Positions 47,999 through 55,841 of a stretch of DNA of 64,000 bases are shown here, one piece after another (position 1 is the first letter of the stretch; each line of letters begins with the position of its first letter). The stretch comes from a bacterium (lineage in GTDB: Bacteria; Elusimicrobiota; Elusimicrobia; Elusimicrobiales; UBA9959): positions 1-64,000 of the forward strand of contig JAJYJH010000001.1 of NCBI GenBank assembly GCA_021789695.1. Direction: 5' to 3'. The notes under the pieces are model-generated. The model was not told the DNA's origin, did no database searches, and was given only the letters and a program-made list of their open reading frames with translations. The translations under genes were made by a program, and so were the position numbers.

Positions 47999-48800
47999 AG
48001 GATTTCCTGAAAATATTTTTGATATTTTCTTTGATGGATTTCTTCTTGACGGTGCCGAGTATGACGGTGACGTTGTCTGGGCCTCCGGCCTCGTTGGCGG
48101 CTCTCACCATTTCCGAGCAGGCCTTGGCGTCGTCCGGCTCCGCCTTGAGCATCTGGCGGATGATGTTCTCCTTCACCGCTTTGAAGAGCCCGTCCGTGCA
48201 GAGAAGGAGCCGGTCCCCCTCCTTCAGTTCAGCCTCAGCCAGGTCAACCGCCGGGGTTCTCTGTGTCCCGAGCGCTCGGGTCAGGATGTTCTGCAGCGGC
48301 GAGGCTTCCGCCTGTTCCTTGGTCAGCAGTCCCTTGCGCACGTGCTCCATCACCAGCGAATGGTCCTCGGTCAACTGCTTCATCTCGCCGTCCCTGATTA
48401 GATAGATGCGGGAGTCGCCGATGTGGGCGATGCACAGCCTGGTCCTGGCGAGAAGTGCGGAACTGAGGGTGGTTCCCATCCCTTTATTCTCGGGGGTAGC
48501 GCTCCCCGCCTCGTAGATGACCGCGTTGGCCATCTGCACGGCACAGCCGAGCTGGTTGGTCTCCAGCGAGACCTTATCATTGTAGGGATTCGGCTTCATG
48601 CCGGTTCGGCGCATGGATTCGTAGTTCTCGCGCGTGACCTTCACGGCCAGGGAGCTGGCCACCTCTCCGGAGTTGTGCCCGCCCATTCCGTCCGCCACGA
48701 TGGCCAGGTCAAGTTCCGGGACCAGCATATAACTGTCCTCGTTGTTCTTGCGCGTCTTTCCCGTGTCGGAGATGGCCGCTAATTCCAATTTAAGGCTCAT
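47991..48800 (-). CDS. PP2C-family Ser/Thr phosphatase
   Basis: The 269-residue Mn/Mg-dependent phosphatase has the standard motifs: SDTGKTRKNNEDSY near 10, IVADGMGGHNSGEVASSLAV near 33, GDSRIYLIRDGEMKQLTEDH near 148, LLCTDGLFK near 208, and GGPDNVTVIL near 246. It probably reverses the action of the operon kinases. It overlaps the kinase gene upstream by four bases and the FHA gene downstream. Confidence 0.93.
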   Translation of the reverse strand: MSLKLELAAISDTGKTRKNNEDSYMLVPELDLAIVADGMGGHNSGEVASSLAVKVTRENYESMRRTGMKPNPYNDKVSLETNQLGCAVQMANAVIYEAGSATPENKGMGTTLSSALLARTRLCIAHIGDSRIYLIRDGEMKQLTEDHSLVMEHVRKGLLTKEQAEASPLQNILTRALGTQRTPAVDLAEAELKEGDRLLLCTDGLFKAVKENIIRQMLKAEPDDAKACSEMVRAANEAGGPDNVTVILGTVKKKSIKENIKNIFRKSYA

Positions 48801-51793
48801 TTTTTGTCCTCGTCCGGAAAGATCACCGGCAACGTGCTGTCAAAGTCGTCGCCGGCGTGTTTCGGGGCCGGCCTCGGTTGCGGCTTTGCAACCTGGGGCA
48901 CTGCGGGCTGGGCGGGGGCAGGCTTCTGTTCGCGGACCGCGGCGTCCACGACGCCAGCGCGCTGTTGGCCGGCCTGCGTGCGCCCGCCTGTTGCGGCTGC
49001 GTTTCCTGGCTGGGGTTGCGCAGGCGGGGAGGCGGGCTTCGGCTGTTGCGCCTGTGCCGGGGCTGCGGCCGGCCCGGGCGGCGTCTGGGCGGGATGAGTC
49101 GCGGCGGGCGGTTGCTGCTGCGGCCTGTTCTGCGTCTGGGCCGGCGGAGCCGCGGCGGCTTGAGCGGCAGGTTTCGCCTGCGCCGGCGCCGGCTGCGCGC
49201 CGGGCTTCCCGCCGGTCGCGTCCGCCGGGGGATGCTGGACCTGCTGGATGCCGTTTATCTGCGGCGCCTTGCCGGCCAGCACGTCGCGCAGGGCCTGCGC
49301 CATCTCGCCCGCGGTCTGAAAGCGCTCTTCAGGTTTCTTTTTGAGCGCCTTGTCTATTACAAGCAGTACGGGCTTGGGCAGGTCCGACCTTATTATGAGC
49401 GGGTCAGGATAGGGGTCGCTGGTTATCTGGAAGAGCAGCGTCCCTATGGACTCCCCGCCCTTCCAGGGCTTCTCGCCCGTCAGCAACTCGTAGAGCGTGA
49501 CGCCAAGCGAAAAGATGTCGGTGCGCCCATCCACCTTCTTACCGGCTATCTGTTCGGGGCTCATGTAGTACGGCGTCCCCAGTACGGTGCCGGTGGCGGT
49601 CTTGGAGGACTCTGCGATGCGCGCTATCCCGAAGTCGGCCACGCGAATCGTGCCGTCATCGAGCAGCATGATGTTGGCCGGCTTGATGTCGCGGTGCACG
49701 ATGCCGTTCTTGTGCGCGTAGGCCAGCGCGTCGGCCGCGTGCGCGACGTACTCCAGCACCTTCGGCACCGGCAGCAGGTTGCCCTTGGCCGCCCATTTCT
49801 TCAGATCGTCGCCCTTCAGCAGTTCCATCGCGATGTAGGCGATGTCCTGTTCCTCGCCGGCGTCGAAGATCTTTACGATGTTCGGGTGCTGCAGGTTGCC
49901 CGCGGCCTGGGCCTCGCGGAAGAACCTGTCTTTCAGGTCCTTCATCGCTTTCTCGTCTATGCCTTCCTCGAAGCGCATAGTCTTTATCGCTACCGTACGG
50001 TTTATCTTTGGATCGACTCCGAGGTAGACGATCCCCATGGCGCCCTTCCCTAGTTCCTTCTTTATCTCGTAGCGGCCCAGCGTCGGGGTTGTGGAGGATC
50101 CGGCCACCATCATCGTGGCCTCGGCGCCACCGGCTTTCCCCCCCAGCCCTCCGAATACGGCGCCGTTGGAGGCCTGCTTGAGCAGATCGATCTTGCTCCT
50201 GATGTCCTTGAACTCCGGATCCCTGGCCGAGATATGTTCGTAGACCGCCGCGGCCTTGTTGTACTGGCGCTTGCGTTCGAAGTCCAGCGCCAGGTTGTAG
50301 AGGGTATCCTTCATGTTCTCGTCGAGCGGGCACAGCCTGAACTTCTCGAACGCCAGGTCAAGCATCCCCTGGCCCTGGAAGGAGAGGCCGAGCATCTTGT
50401 TGGTCTCTATCTGGGAGACCTCTATCAGTTCCTTCCTCTTCTCAGTAGTGAAGAAACGCTTCGTGACCACGAAGATGTAGCCCGCCACCAGCACGAACGA
50501 CGGGTACATGATTTTTATCCAGAGACCCTTAGCGACGAAGAGATAGGTCCCGGCGGCCACCAGCGCGGCGAATATCCCTCCGGCGAGCACGGCCCCGGAA
50601 CCGGCCTTCATGCGGGGCAGCAGGAAGGCGGTAAAGATCCCGGCCAGCAGGACAAGCCCCAGTTCGACCGGGCCCGCCCAGTCCGGGCGCGAGATGAAAC
50701 GTCCGGAAAGTATGTCGTCCACGACGTTGGCCGTGTAGTCCACGGCCGGCATGGCGCTATCCGTCGGCGTGACGTAGAGGGAGCCAATGCCCTGCGCCGT
50801 GAGCCCTATCAGGACAATCTTGTCCTTGAACGCCTCGGGGACTATCTTGTTCGTGAGCACGTCGTAGAAAGAATAGTACTTGAAGGCCCTGCGCCTGTCG
50901 AAGGAGAGCAGTGCCGTTGAGGACTGGTCCAGCGGCATGATGCTGCGGCCGAAGCGGACGGAATTGCCAGGGATGAAGGTCTCCTGTCCCGGCGCCAGTC
51001 CCAGCCGCACGCGCACGATCTCGGAGGCGAAGGACGGATAGATGTTCTGCCCGTACGGAATGAACGGATATTCCCTGCGGACGGAACCGTCGATATCGCC
51101 GAAGACGTTCACGTGCCCGGCTCCGGCCGCGGAGGAGGCTATCACTTCTATCGGGGCCGTGAGCCCGGAAGCCTGCACCGGCAGGGCGTTGAGAGTGTCC
51201 TTGTGCGAAAGTTCAGGGGAGAACTTCTTCATCCAGTCCGGGGCCGGGGTGACCCTGGAGGTGGGAATGCCGGTATCAAAGAAGAATGGAAGTACGACGT
51301 TGCCGGCCTGCGCTTCGGCGTCGGCGAGCCTGGCGTCGTCGTCCATGTCCTTTTCGGTCAGTTCCACCGCTTTTAGGAAGTCGGAGCCTTTGCCGGTCTC
51401 CCTGATTTTCTTTGCCGCCAGGAGCCGGGAGTATTCGGCCTTCAGCTTCTCCGCTACTGACATCCCGCCGTTCTTCTCCGGCTCGGAGTATAGTATGTCC
51501 AGGCCTATTACGGAAGGGCGGGCCGGGGCCGAGGAGAGCCAGACCAGCATGTCGGCTATTTTGGAACGCGGCCATGGCCAGCGGCCTATCTTGGAGATGC
51601 TGTCGTCGTTGATTTCTATGACCGCTATGTCGCTTTGCGGATGGGCCGGGGCGCTGAGCCGGGCGCGGAAGTCGTAGAACTTCAGTTCCGCGGTTTCCAG
51701 CCCGGTGCCGGTGAAATAGGAAAAGAGAGCGGCGAGTGTAAGCGCCGTCCCCCAGAGTATGTCGGAAAATATGAATTTTCTCACCGGCGCCAC
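48797..51793 (-). CDS. CHASE2-Hanks-type Ser/Thr kinase
   Basis: The 998-residue membrane receptor kinase has an N-terminal helix, then an extracytoplasmic CHASE2 sensor (about 35-380, with VIEINDDSISKIGRWPWPRS), and three membrane helices (about 385-450). A TPR-like segment (about 470-545) leads to a kinase domain (about 574-840): glycine loop GKGAMGIVYLG, VAIK, catalytic HRDIKPANIM near 700, DFG and APE-like SPEQ. The last 130 residues are extremely Pro/Ala/Gln-rich. It overlaps the phosphatase gene by four bases. Confidence 0.93.
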   Translation of the reverse strand: MAPVRKFIFSDILWGTALTLAALFSYFTGTGLETAELKFYDFRARLSAPAHPQSDIAVIEINDDSISKIGRWPWPRSKIADMLVWLSSAPARPSVIGLDILYSEPEKNGGMSVAEKLKAEYSRLLAAKKIRETGKGSDFLKAVELTEKDMDDDARLADAEAQAGNVVLPFFFDTGIPTSRVTPAPDWMKKFSPELSHKDTLNALPVQASGLTAPIEVIASSAAGAGHVNVFGDIDGSVRREYPFIPYGQNIYPSFASEIVRVRLGLAPGQETFIPGNSVRFGRSIMPLDQSSTALLSFDRRRAFKYYSFYDVLTNKIVPEAFKDKIVLIGLTAQGIGSLYVTPTDSAMPAVDYTANVVDDILSGRFISRPDWAGPVELGLVLLAGIFTAFLLPRMKAGSGAVLAGGIFAALVAAGTYLFVAKGLWIKIMYPSFVLVAGYIFVVTKRFFTTEKRKELIEVSQIETNKMLGLSFQGQGMLDLAFEKFRLCPLDENMKDTLYNLALDFERKRQYNKAAAVYEHISARDPEFKDIRSKIDLLKQASNGAVFGGLGGKAGGAEATMMVAGSSTTPTLGRYEIKKELGKGAMGIVYLGVDPKINRTVAIKTMRFEEGIDEKAMKDLKDRFFREAQAAGNLQHPNIVKIFDAGEEQDIAYIAMELLKGDDLKKWAAKGNLLPVPKVLEYVAHAADALAYAHKNGIVHRDIKPANIMLLDDGTIRVADFGIARIAESSKTATGTVLGTPYYMSPEQIAGKKVDGRTDIFSLGVTLYELLTGEKPWKGGESIGTLLFQITSDPYPDPLIIRSDLPKPVLLVIDKALKKKPEERFQTAGEMAQALRDVLAGKAPQINGIQQVQHPPADATGGKPGAQPAPAQAKPAAQAAAAPPAQTQNRPQQQPPAATHPAQTPPGPAAAPAQAQQPKPASPPAQPQPGNAAATGGRTQAGQQRAGVVDAAVREQKPAPAQPAVPQVAKPQPRPAPKHAGDDFDSTLPVIFPDEDKK

Positions 51794-51799
51794 TCTCCT

Positions 51800-53884
51800 C
51801 TAGAATAGTTCCCTTTCTTTGTAGGCCGTAATCAGCTCATCGAGGAAGAACGCGTTGGCCATCAGTGACAGAAAGAAAGCTATGAAGATTATACCCGCGG
51901 ACTCCGCCAAAGCGCTGCGTATCCTCGCTCCGAGGAATTTGTAGTACTCCAGTCTGGCTTGGCTCTGCAGGACCAGGCGCGACGGAGGTTTTATCTCCTC
52001 CGGCTTTCCCGGAAGCTTCGGCGGGAGTGGGCGCCCTTCCTCGTCGTAGAGCGCCTGCGACTGCGCCTCCGCCAGCGCCTGCTGGTACTGGGCCATGTTC
52101 AGCATGTTCTGCCGGCTGGCCTGGGCTTGCTGGTCGAGGGTCCTCCGCTCCGCTATCCTTTCCACCTGCGGGCTGGTGAACATCGCGAACATGGACAGGT
52201 AGGCTGCCAGGAAGAACAGCTGCGGATTGAAGAACAGAGAGAATTGCTTCTTCGTGGCTGCTGCTGCCGAGCCGAGCAGGGCGAATACCGCCCCCGCTGC
52301 CAGCCACCCCCTGTCCGGAATCACCTGTATGCCGCCCTTGAAGTAATAGTACGCGAGGAGCATTCCCAGCAGATAGGCCGCCAGCGCGGATATCTTCAGC
52401 CCCCAGTTCTTGAAGACCGCTTTGGAGGCCGCCAGGTACAGGAATAGAGCGTAGACGATAAGGTTGGCGGAGGAAAATGCATGGTTAAGCCCTATCTGCA
52501 AGGCTAAAAAACCTTTGGCAATCGTGTCGGCTCCGGCGGGCGCGGGGATATAGACTCCGCCGGAATAGGCCGTCGCGGCGGCGGCGGCGGCGAAGAAAGC
52601 ATAGCCCAGGGTGAACTTGAGCGGCTTCTGCCAGAGAGCCCAGGCGTAGAGCGCCGCTCCAGCGGCGAACAGCAGTCCAGCCGATGCCGGGTCGGAAACG
52701 AAAGGAGAGGTCAGCGACCCCCTTACCGTCCCCGAAGCGCCCGAGAGCACGAAGCAGCCGGTGCCGGCCATCGTGAGGGCCAGATGGACGGCGGCTTTCA
52801 ACCCGTTGTGTAGAGCTGCCAGCTGAAGCGCCGGCTTGGCCGCCTGCGGCGGCTCGGTGATGTCCGGCCGGCGCTGCGCGGCCGCCGGCGGAGGAGGCGG
52901 CGCCTCCCACTGCCGTACGGCCGGCGGGGCCGGGGTGTGCGGTTGCGAGCTTTCAAGGGAGGCTTCTTGACTAGGGGCATGGCTCCGCGCGACGCGCGCG
53001 GTGAGTTCGGCGAGATCGAAGTTGGATTCCGTCTGGCGCGGTTCGTCCTCGCCGTCGGGATGTTTTGAAAGCTCCGCTATCACCTCTCCGGCCGTCTGGT
53101 ATCGTTCCTCCGGTTTTTTGCGCATCAGCCGCTCTATGACCCGTGCGGCCCACAACGGCACATCGGGGTTCACCAGGACGATGTTCGGCAGCGGCTCGCT
53201 TATATGCTTGTGGATGACCTCTATGGAACTCTTACCGTCGAAAGGATATTTGGCGGTCAGGATGTAGAAGTAAGTCGCGCCGGCGGCATAGAGGTCCGCT
53301 CTGGCGTCCACCTGCCCGGCCAGTCCCTGCTCCGGCGACATGAAGTAGGCGGTGCCCACCATCTCCCCCGCCATCGTCAACTGCTTCTCTTCGGTGATGC
53401 TGCGGGCGAGGCCGAAGTCCACTATGCGCGGCACGTTGTCGAGGCCTACCAGGATATTGGCCGGCTTGATATCGCGGTGTATGACGGACTTGGCATGCGC
53501 GTGGGCCAGGGCCTCCAAGACTCCGGTCATGATATCGGTCGCCTGCTTTACCGGCAGAGGGCCCTTTTCGTTGACCAGTTCCTGCAGGCTCTTGCCCTCC
53601 ACGTAGGACATCACGATGAAGTAGGAGCCGTTCTCCTGTCCGAAGTTGTAGACGTGCACTATGTTGGGATGCTCCAGTTTGGCCGCCGAGCGGGCCTCGC
53701 GCAGGAAAAATTCTATATTGCGCTGTTCCCTTGCCAGGTCCGGAGAGAGGAGCTTGACGCAGACGAACTTGTCCAGCGCCTCGTGCCTGGCCTTGTAGAC
53801 GGAGCCCATGCCGCCCTGACCGAGCTTGCTGATTATCTTGCACCCGGCGAAAACGGAGCCGGCTATGTCTGGTTCTGTTTCCAT
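51800..53884 (-). CDS. Hanks-type Ser/Thr kinase with C-terminal membrane domain
   Basis: The kinase domain is N-terminal (about 12-275): GQGGMGSVYKA loop, catalytic lysine in VCVKLLS, HRDIKPANILV near 136, and DFGLAR. A Pro/Ala-rich linker (about 285-350) follows, then a C-terminal half with about eight hydrophobic helices (about 365-690), whose role is unknown. The order is the reverse of the usual receptor kinase. It lies seven bases before the CHASE2 kinase gene, so both are co-transcribed. Confidence 0.92.
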   Translation of the reverse strand: METEPDIAGSVFAGCKIISKLGQGGMGSVYKARHEALDKFVCVKLLSPDLAREQRNIEFFLREARSAAKLEHPNIVHVYNFGQENGSYFIVMSYVEGKSLQELVNEKGPLPVKQATDIMTGVLEALAHAHAKSVIHRDIKPANILVGLDNVPRIVDFGLARSITEEKQLTMAGEMVGTAYFMSPEQGLAGQVDARADLYAAGATYFYILTAKYPFDGKSSIEVIHKHISEPLPNIVLVNPDVPLWAARVIERLMRKKPEERYQTAGEVIAELSKHPDGEDEPRQTESNFDLAELTARVARSHAPSQEASLESSQPHTPAPPAVRQWEAPPPPPAAAQRRPDITEPPQAAKPALQLAALHNGLKAAVHLALTMAGTGCFVLSGASGTVRGSLTSPFVSDPASAGLLFAAGAALYAWALWQKPLKFTLGYAFFAAAAAATAYSGGVYIPAPAGADTIAKGFLALQIGLNHAFSSANLIVYALFLYLAASKAVFKNWGLKISALAAYLLGMLLAYYYFKGGIQVIPDRGWLAAGAVFALLGSAAAATKKQFSLFFNPQLFFLAAYLSMFAMFTSPQVERIAERRTLDQQAQASRQNMLNMAQYQQALAEAQSQALYDEEGRPLPPKLPGKPEEIKPPSRLVLQSQARLEYYKFLGARIRSALAESAGIIFIAFFLSLMANAFFLDELITAYKERELF

Positions 53885-53887
53885 GTC

Positions 53888-54820
53888 CTAGATGCGCCTG
53901 TCCCTGACGAAGATGCTGCCCCGCCTGTCCGAAATCTCCTTGCCGTAGCGCTTGAGCTCTGCCGCGCTCTCCACGATCTTGGCGTAGGGCTTCTGCGTGC
54001 GCGGTGCGACTATCGCCACGGTCAGCGACATAATCGGGAAGTCTTTGGTCTTGTTCTGGCGGTCCATTGTGGTTATGAAGCCGCGCCTGCGGTCCTCCTC
54101 GCTGTAGAAATCCAGTATGAACCGGTCGAACTCCTCGGTTACGGCCTTGGCCACCGGTTCGGCGGCATCGGGCGCCGTTATCAGCACGAAGTCGTCCCCG
54201 CCGACGTGCCCCACGAAGTAGTCCTGGCCGGCCAGGGCCTTCGCCTTTTCGGCCAGCAGCAGCGCGATTCTTATTATCACCTCGTCACCCTTGGCGTAGC
54301 CGTAGACGTCGTTGTAGGCCTTGAAATTGTCTGCGTCTATGTAGGAGAACGCGAACTGTTCCCCCGAGTCTATGCGCCGCTGCACCTCCTCTTCTATGGC
54401 AGGGCTGCCCGGGAGATGGGTCAGCGGGTTGAGAGAGGTGTCCGCGCTCTTGCGCTTCAGGATGCGGTTTATGCGTGCCCGCAGTTCGCGCACGTCGAAA
54501 GGCTTGGTGATGAAATCGTCCGCGCCCAGCTCTATCGTCTTGACTCGCGCGTCAACTTCCGAGACGCCGCTGAGTATGACCACCGGGATATCCCGCGTAT
54601 CCGGAGCTTCTCGTATCCGCTTGCAGAGCGCGTAGCCGTCGATGCCGGGCATGCGCAAGTCCAGCAGTATGAGGTCCGGCTTCTCGTTCTTGAGCAACGC
54701 CAGTACCTCTTCGCCGTGGTAAAGCGTTACCACCTGGTAGTTGTACTTTTTAAGAACGGCGGATACCAATAGTCCCACGTTGGGATCGTCGTCGACAACC
54801 AGTATCTTCTTGCCTGCCAA
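53888..54820 (-). CDS. Response regulator with GGDEF-type output domain
   Basis: The receiver domain (1-120) has the acidic pocket DDD at 10-12, phospho-acceptor Asp54 (LILLDLRMPG) and a Lys in ITKPFD. The GGDEF domain (about 130-305) carries HVGGDDF in place of GGDEF near residue 208, a variant found in many sequences, so cyclic-di-GMP synthesis is possible but uncertain. The start is a TTG with a GGGGG Shine-Dalgarno. It is the first gene of the signalling operon. Confidence 0.85.
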   Translation of the reverse strand: MAGKKILVVDDDPNVGLLVSAVLKKYNYQVVTLYHGEEVLALLKNEKPDLILLDLRMPGIDGYALCKRIREAPDTRDIPVVILSGVSEVDARVKTIELGADDFITKPFDVRELRARINRILKRKSADTSLNPLTHLPGSPAIEEEVQRRIDSGEQFAFSYIDADNFKAYNDVYGYAKGDEVIIRIALLLAEKAKALAGQDYFVGHVGGDDFVLITAPDAAEPVAKAVTEEFDRFILDFYSEEDRRRGFITTMDRQNKTKDFPIMSLTVAIVAPRTQKPYAKIVESAAELKRYGKEISDRRGSIFVRDRRI

Positions 54821-54936
54821 GATTCCCCCAGGGAGAAAATAAAATTATTCAGGAGCGCAAGCCCCTCTTATAGAGAATTATAAAAAATAATATATTGGAA
54901 CGCAATGCGTCCGGAGGACCAGGAGGATCTGGGGGC

Positions 54937-54964
54937 TTGCCTGTTCACGCTTTTATGCTATAAT
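54937..54964 (+). promoter_or_regulatory. Promoter of the HTH-receiver gene
   Basis: An extended -10 (TGCTATAAT, hexamer at 54959-54964) lies 16 bases after TTGCCT (54937-54942). It predicts +1 near 54971 and a leader of about 42 bases with a GGAGA Shine-Dalgarno. Confidence 0.65.
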
Positions 54965-55012
54965 GTTAAAAAGAGCAAAACTCTTAAAAGTCGCAACACC
55001 GGAGACGCTTCC

Positions 55013-55591
55013 ATGAGACAAAAAATCTTTAGTACCTTCGAAGTGGCCAAGATGCTCGAACTTTCCCCCGGGACAGTCGCCAACTGGGTCGACGCGGGCA
55101 GGCTCAAGGCATTCACTACGCTCGGCGGGCACCGGAGGATAAAAATGGAGGACCTTGGCGCTTTTCTCAAGGAGAACGGCATTCCGGTGCCCAAGGAACT
55201 TTCCGATCGCGGGGAGTCTCCTCGCAAGATCCTTATCGTGGAGGACGACACCAGGTTCCTGAAGCTTATGGAGAAGTATTTCCGCACTTTACGCAAGGAC
55301 TGGGAAGTATTCCTGGCCGCGGACGGTTTCCAGGCGGGGTCGCTGGTGGGCAGCGAAAGGCCGGAAGTGGTGCTGCTGGACATCATGCTGCCGGATATAA
55401 ACGGGTTTAAGGTGTGCGAGATAATAAAGGCCAGCAACAGGCGCACTCTCGTGATAGCTATGACCGGCTATGACTCCGAGGATATAAAGACCAAGATACT
55501 CGCCGCCGGAGCGGATGATTATTTCGTCAAGCCGTTCAAGTTCGAGAAGCTGGTTAAGCGCATAGAGGCCTGGGACGGATCTAAAGGGTAG
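55013..55591 (+). CDS. HTH (excisionase/MerR-like) plus receiver-domain regulator
   Basis: The 192-residue protein has an N-terminal helix-turn-helix of the excisionase/MerR type (STFEVAKMLELSPGTVANWV and GGHRRIKMEDLGAFLKENG, residues 7-56). A receiver domain (about 70-188) follows, with acidic residues EDD at 77-79, phospho-acceptor Asp123 (VVLLDIMLPD) and a Lys in FVKPF. DNA-binding before receiver is the reverse of the usual response regulator. The ATG at 55013 is chosen for its fit to the domain; an in-frame ATG at 54905 lies before the promoter. It is divergent from the signalling operon and has no adjacent sensor kinase. Confidence 0.86.
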   Translation: MRQKIFSTFEVAKMLELSPGTVANWVDAGRLKAFTTLGGHRRIKMEDLGAFLKENGIPVPKELSDRGESPRKILIVEDDTRFLKLMEKYFRTLRKDWEVFLAADGFQAGSLVGSERPEVVLLDIMLPDINGFKVCEIIKASNRRTLVIAMTGYDSEDIKTKILAAGADDYFVKPFKFEKLVKRIEAWDGSKG

Positions 55592-55615
55592 GGTTCAGGG
55601 GGGCGTGGAGTACCT

Positions 55616-55647
55616 GGCCCGCGTTCCTTAGGAACGCGGGCCTTTTT
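55616..55647 (+). terminator. Intrinsic terminator
   Basis: GGCCCGCGTTCC and GGAACGCGGGCC form a 12-base stem with a TTA loop, followed by TTTTT, after the HTH-receiver gene. Confidence 0.88.
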
Positions 55648-55671
55648 ATGGGGACTCGCCGAACTTGCGAA

Positions 55672-55687
55672 TGTGACTTATGTTACA
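55672..55687. promoter_or_regulatory. CRP/FNR-family operator candidate
   Basis: TGTGA-CTTATG-TTACA differs from the TGTGA-N6-TCACA consensus at one position. It is centred about 51 bases upstream of the predicted start of the small RNA, nine bases before the -35. Confidence 0.5.
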
Positions 55688-55695
55688 TAAAGGAC

Positions 55696-55724
55696 TTGAC
55701 AACGGTCAGGGGCGGTGCTAAAAT
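55696..55724 (+). promoter_or_regulatory. Near-consensus sigma-70-type promoter of the small RNA
   Basis: TTGACA (55696-55701) and TAAAAT (55719-55724) are separated by exactly 17 bases. Transcription is predicted to start at about 55730. Confidence 0.75.
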
Positions 55725-55729
55725 TAAAA

Positions 55730-55784
55730 GGTCAGGGCTGCCTCCCTCACCCTACCCCCCAAAAGGCAGCCCTGCCTTTTTTTT
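55730..55784 (+). ncRNA. Candidate small hairpin RNA with C-rich loop
   Basis: Directly after the promoter, CAGGGCTGCC (55733-55742) pairs perfectly with GGCAGCCCTG (55765-55774), followed by CC and eight T. The loop is 22 bases and pyrimidine/C-rich (55743-55764, CCCTCACCCTACCCCCC inside). The whole transcript would be about 55 nt. It has no credible open reading frame. A stand-alone small RNA that pairs with G-rich ribosome-binding sites, or a transcription attenuator for the TPR gene at 55842, are the two readings. Confidence 0.6.
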
Positions 55785-55841
55785 GTGCCAATGTATGCTT
55801 TCCTCCCGAGCCCCGGCCGTTCCCGTTGACGGCAGGGAAAT

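Noticed and set aside
49000-49250. Possible tandem repeats
   Set aside because: This is the Pro/Ala/Gln-rich tail of the kinase; GC-rich codon repetition explains it.
48857-50053. Plus-strand open frame opposite the CHASE2 kinase
   Set aside because: Leu/Arg/Gly-rich shadow of the Pro/Ala/Gln-rich kinase tail; no start signal.
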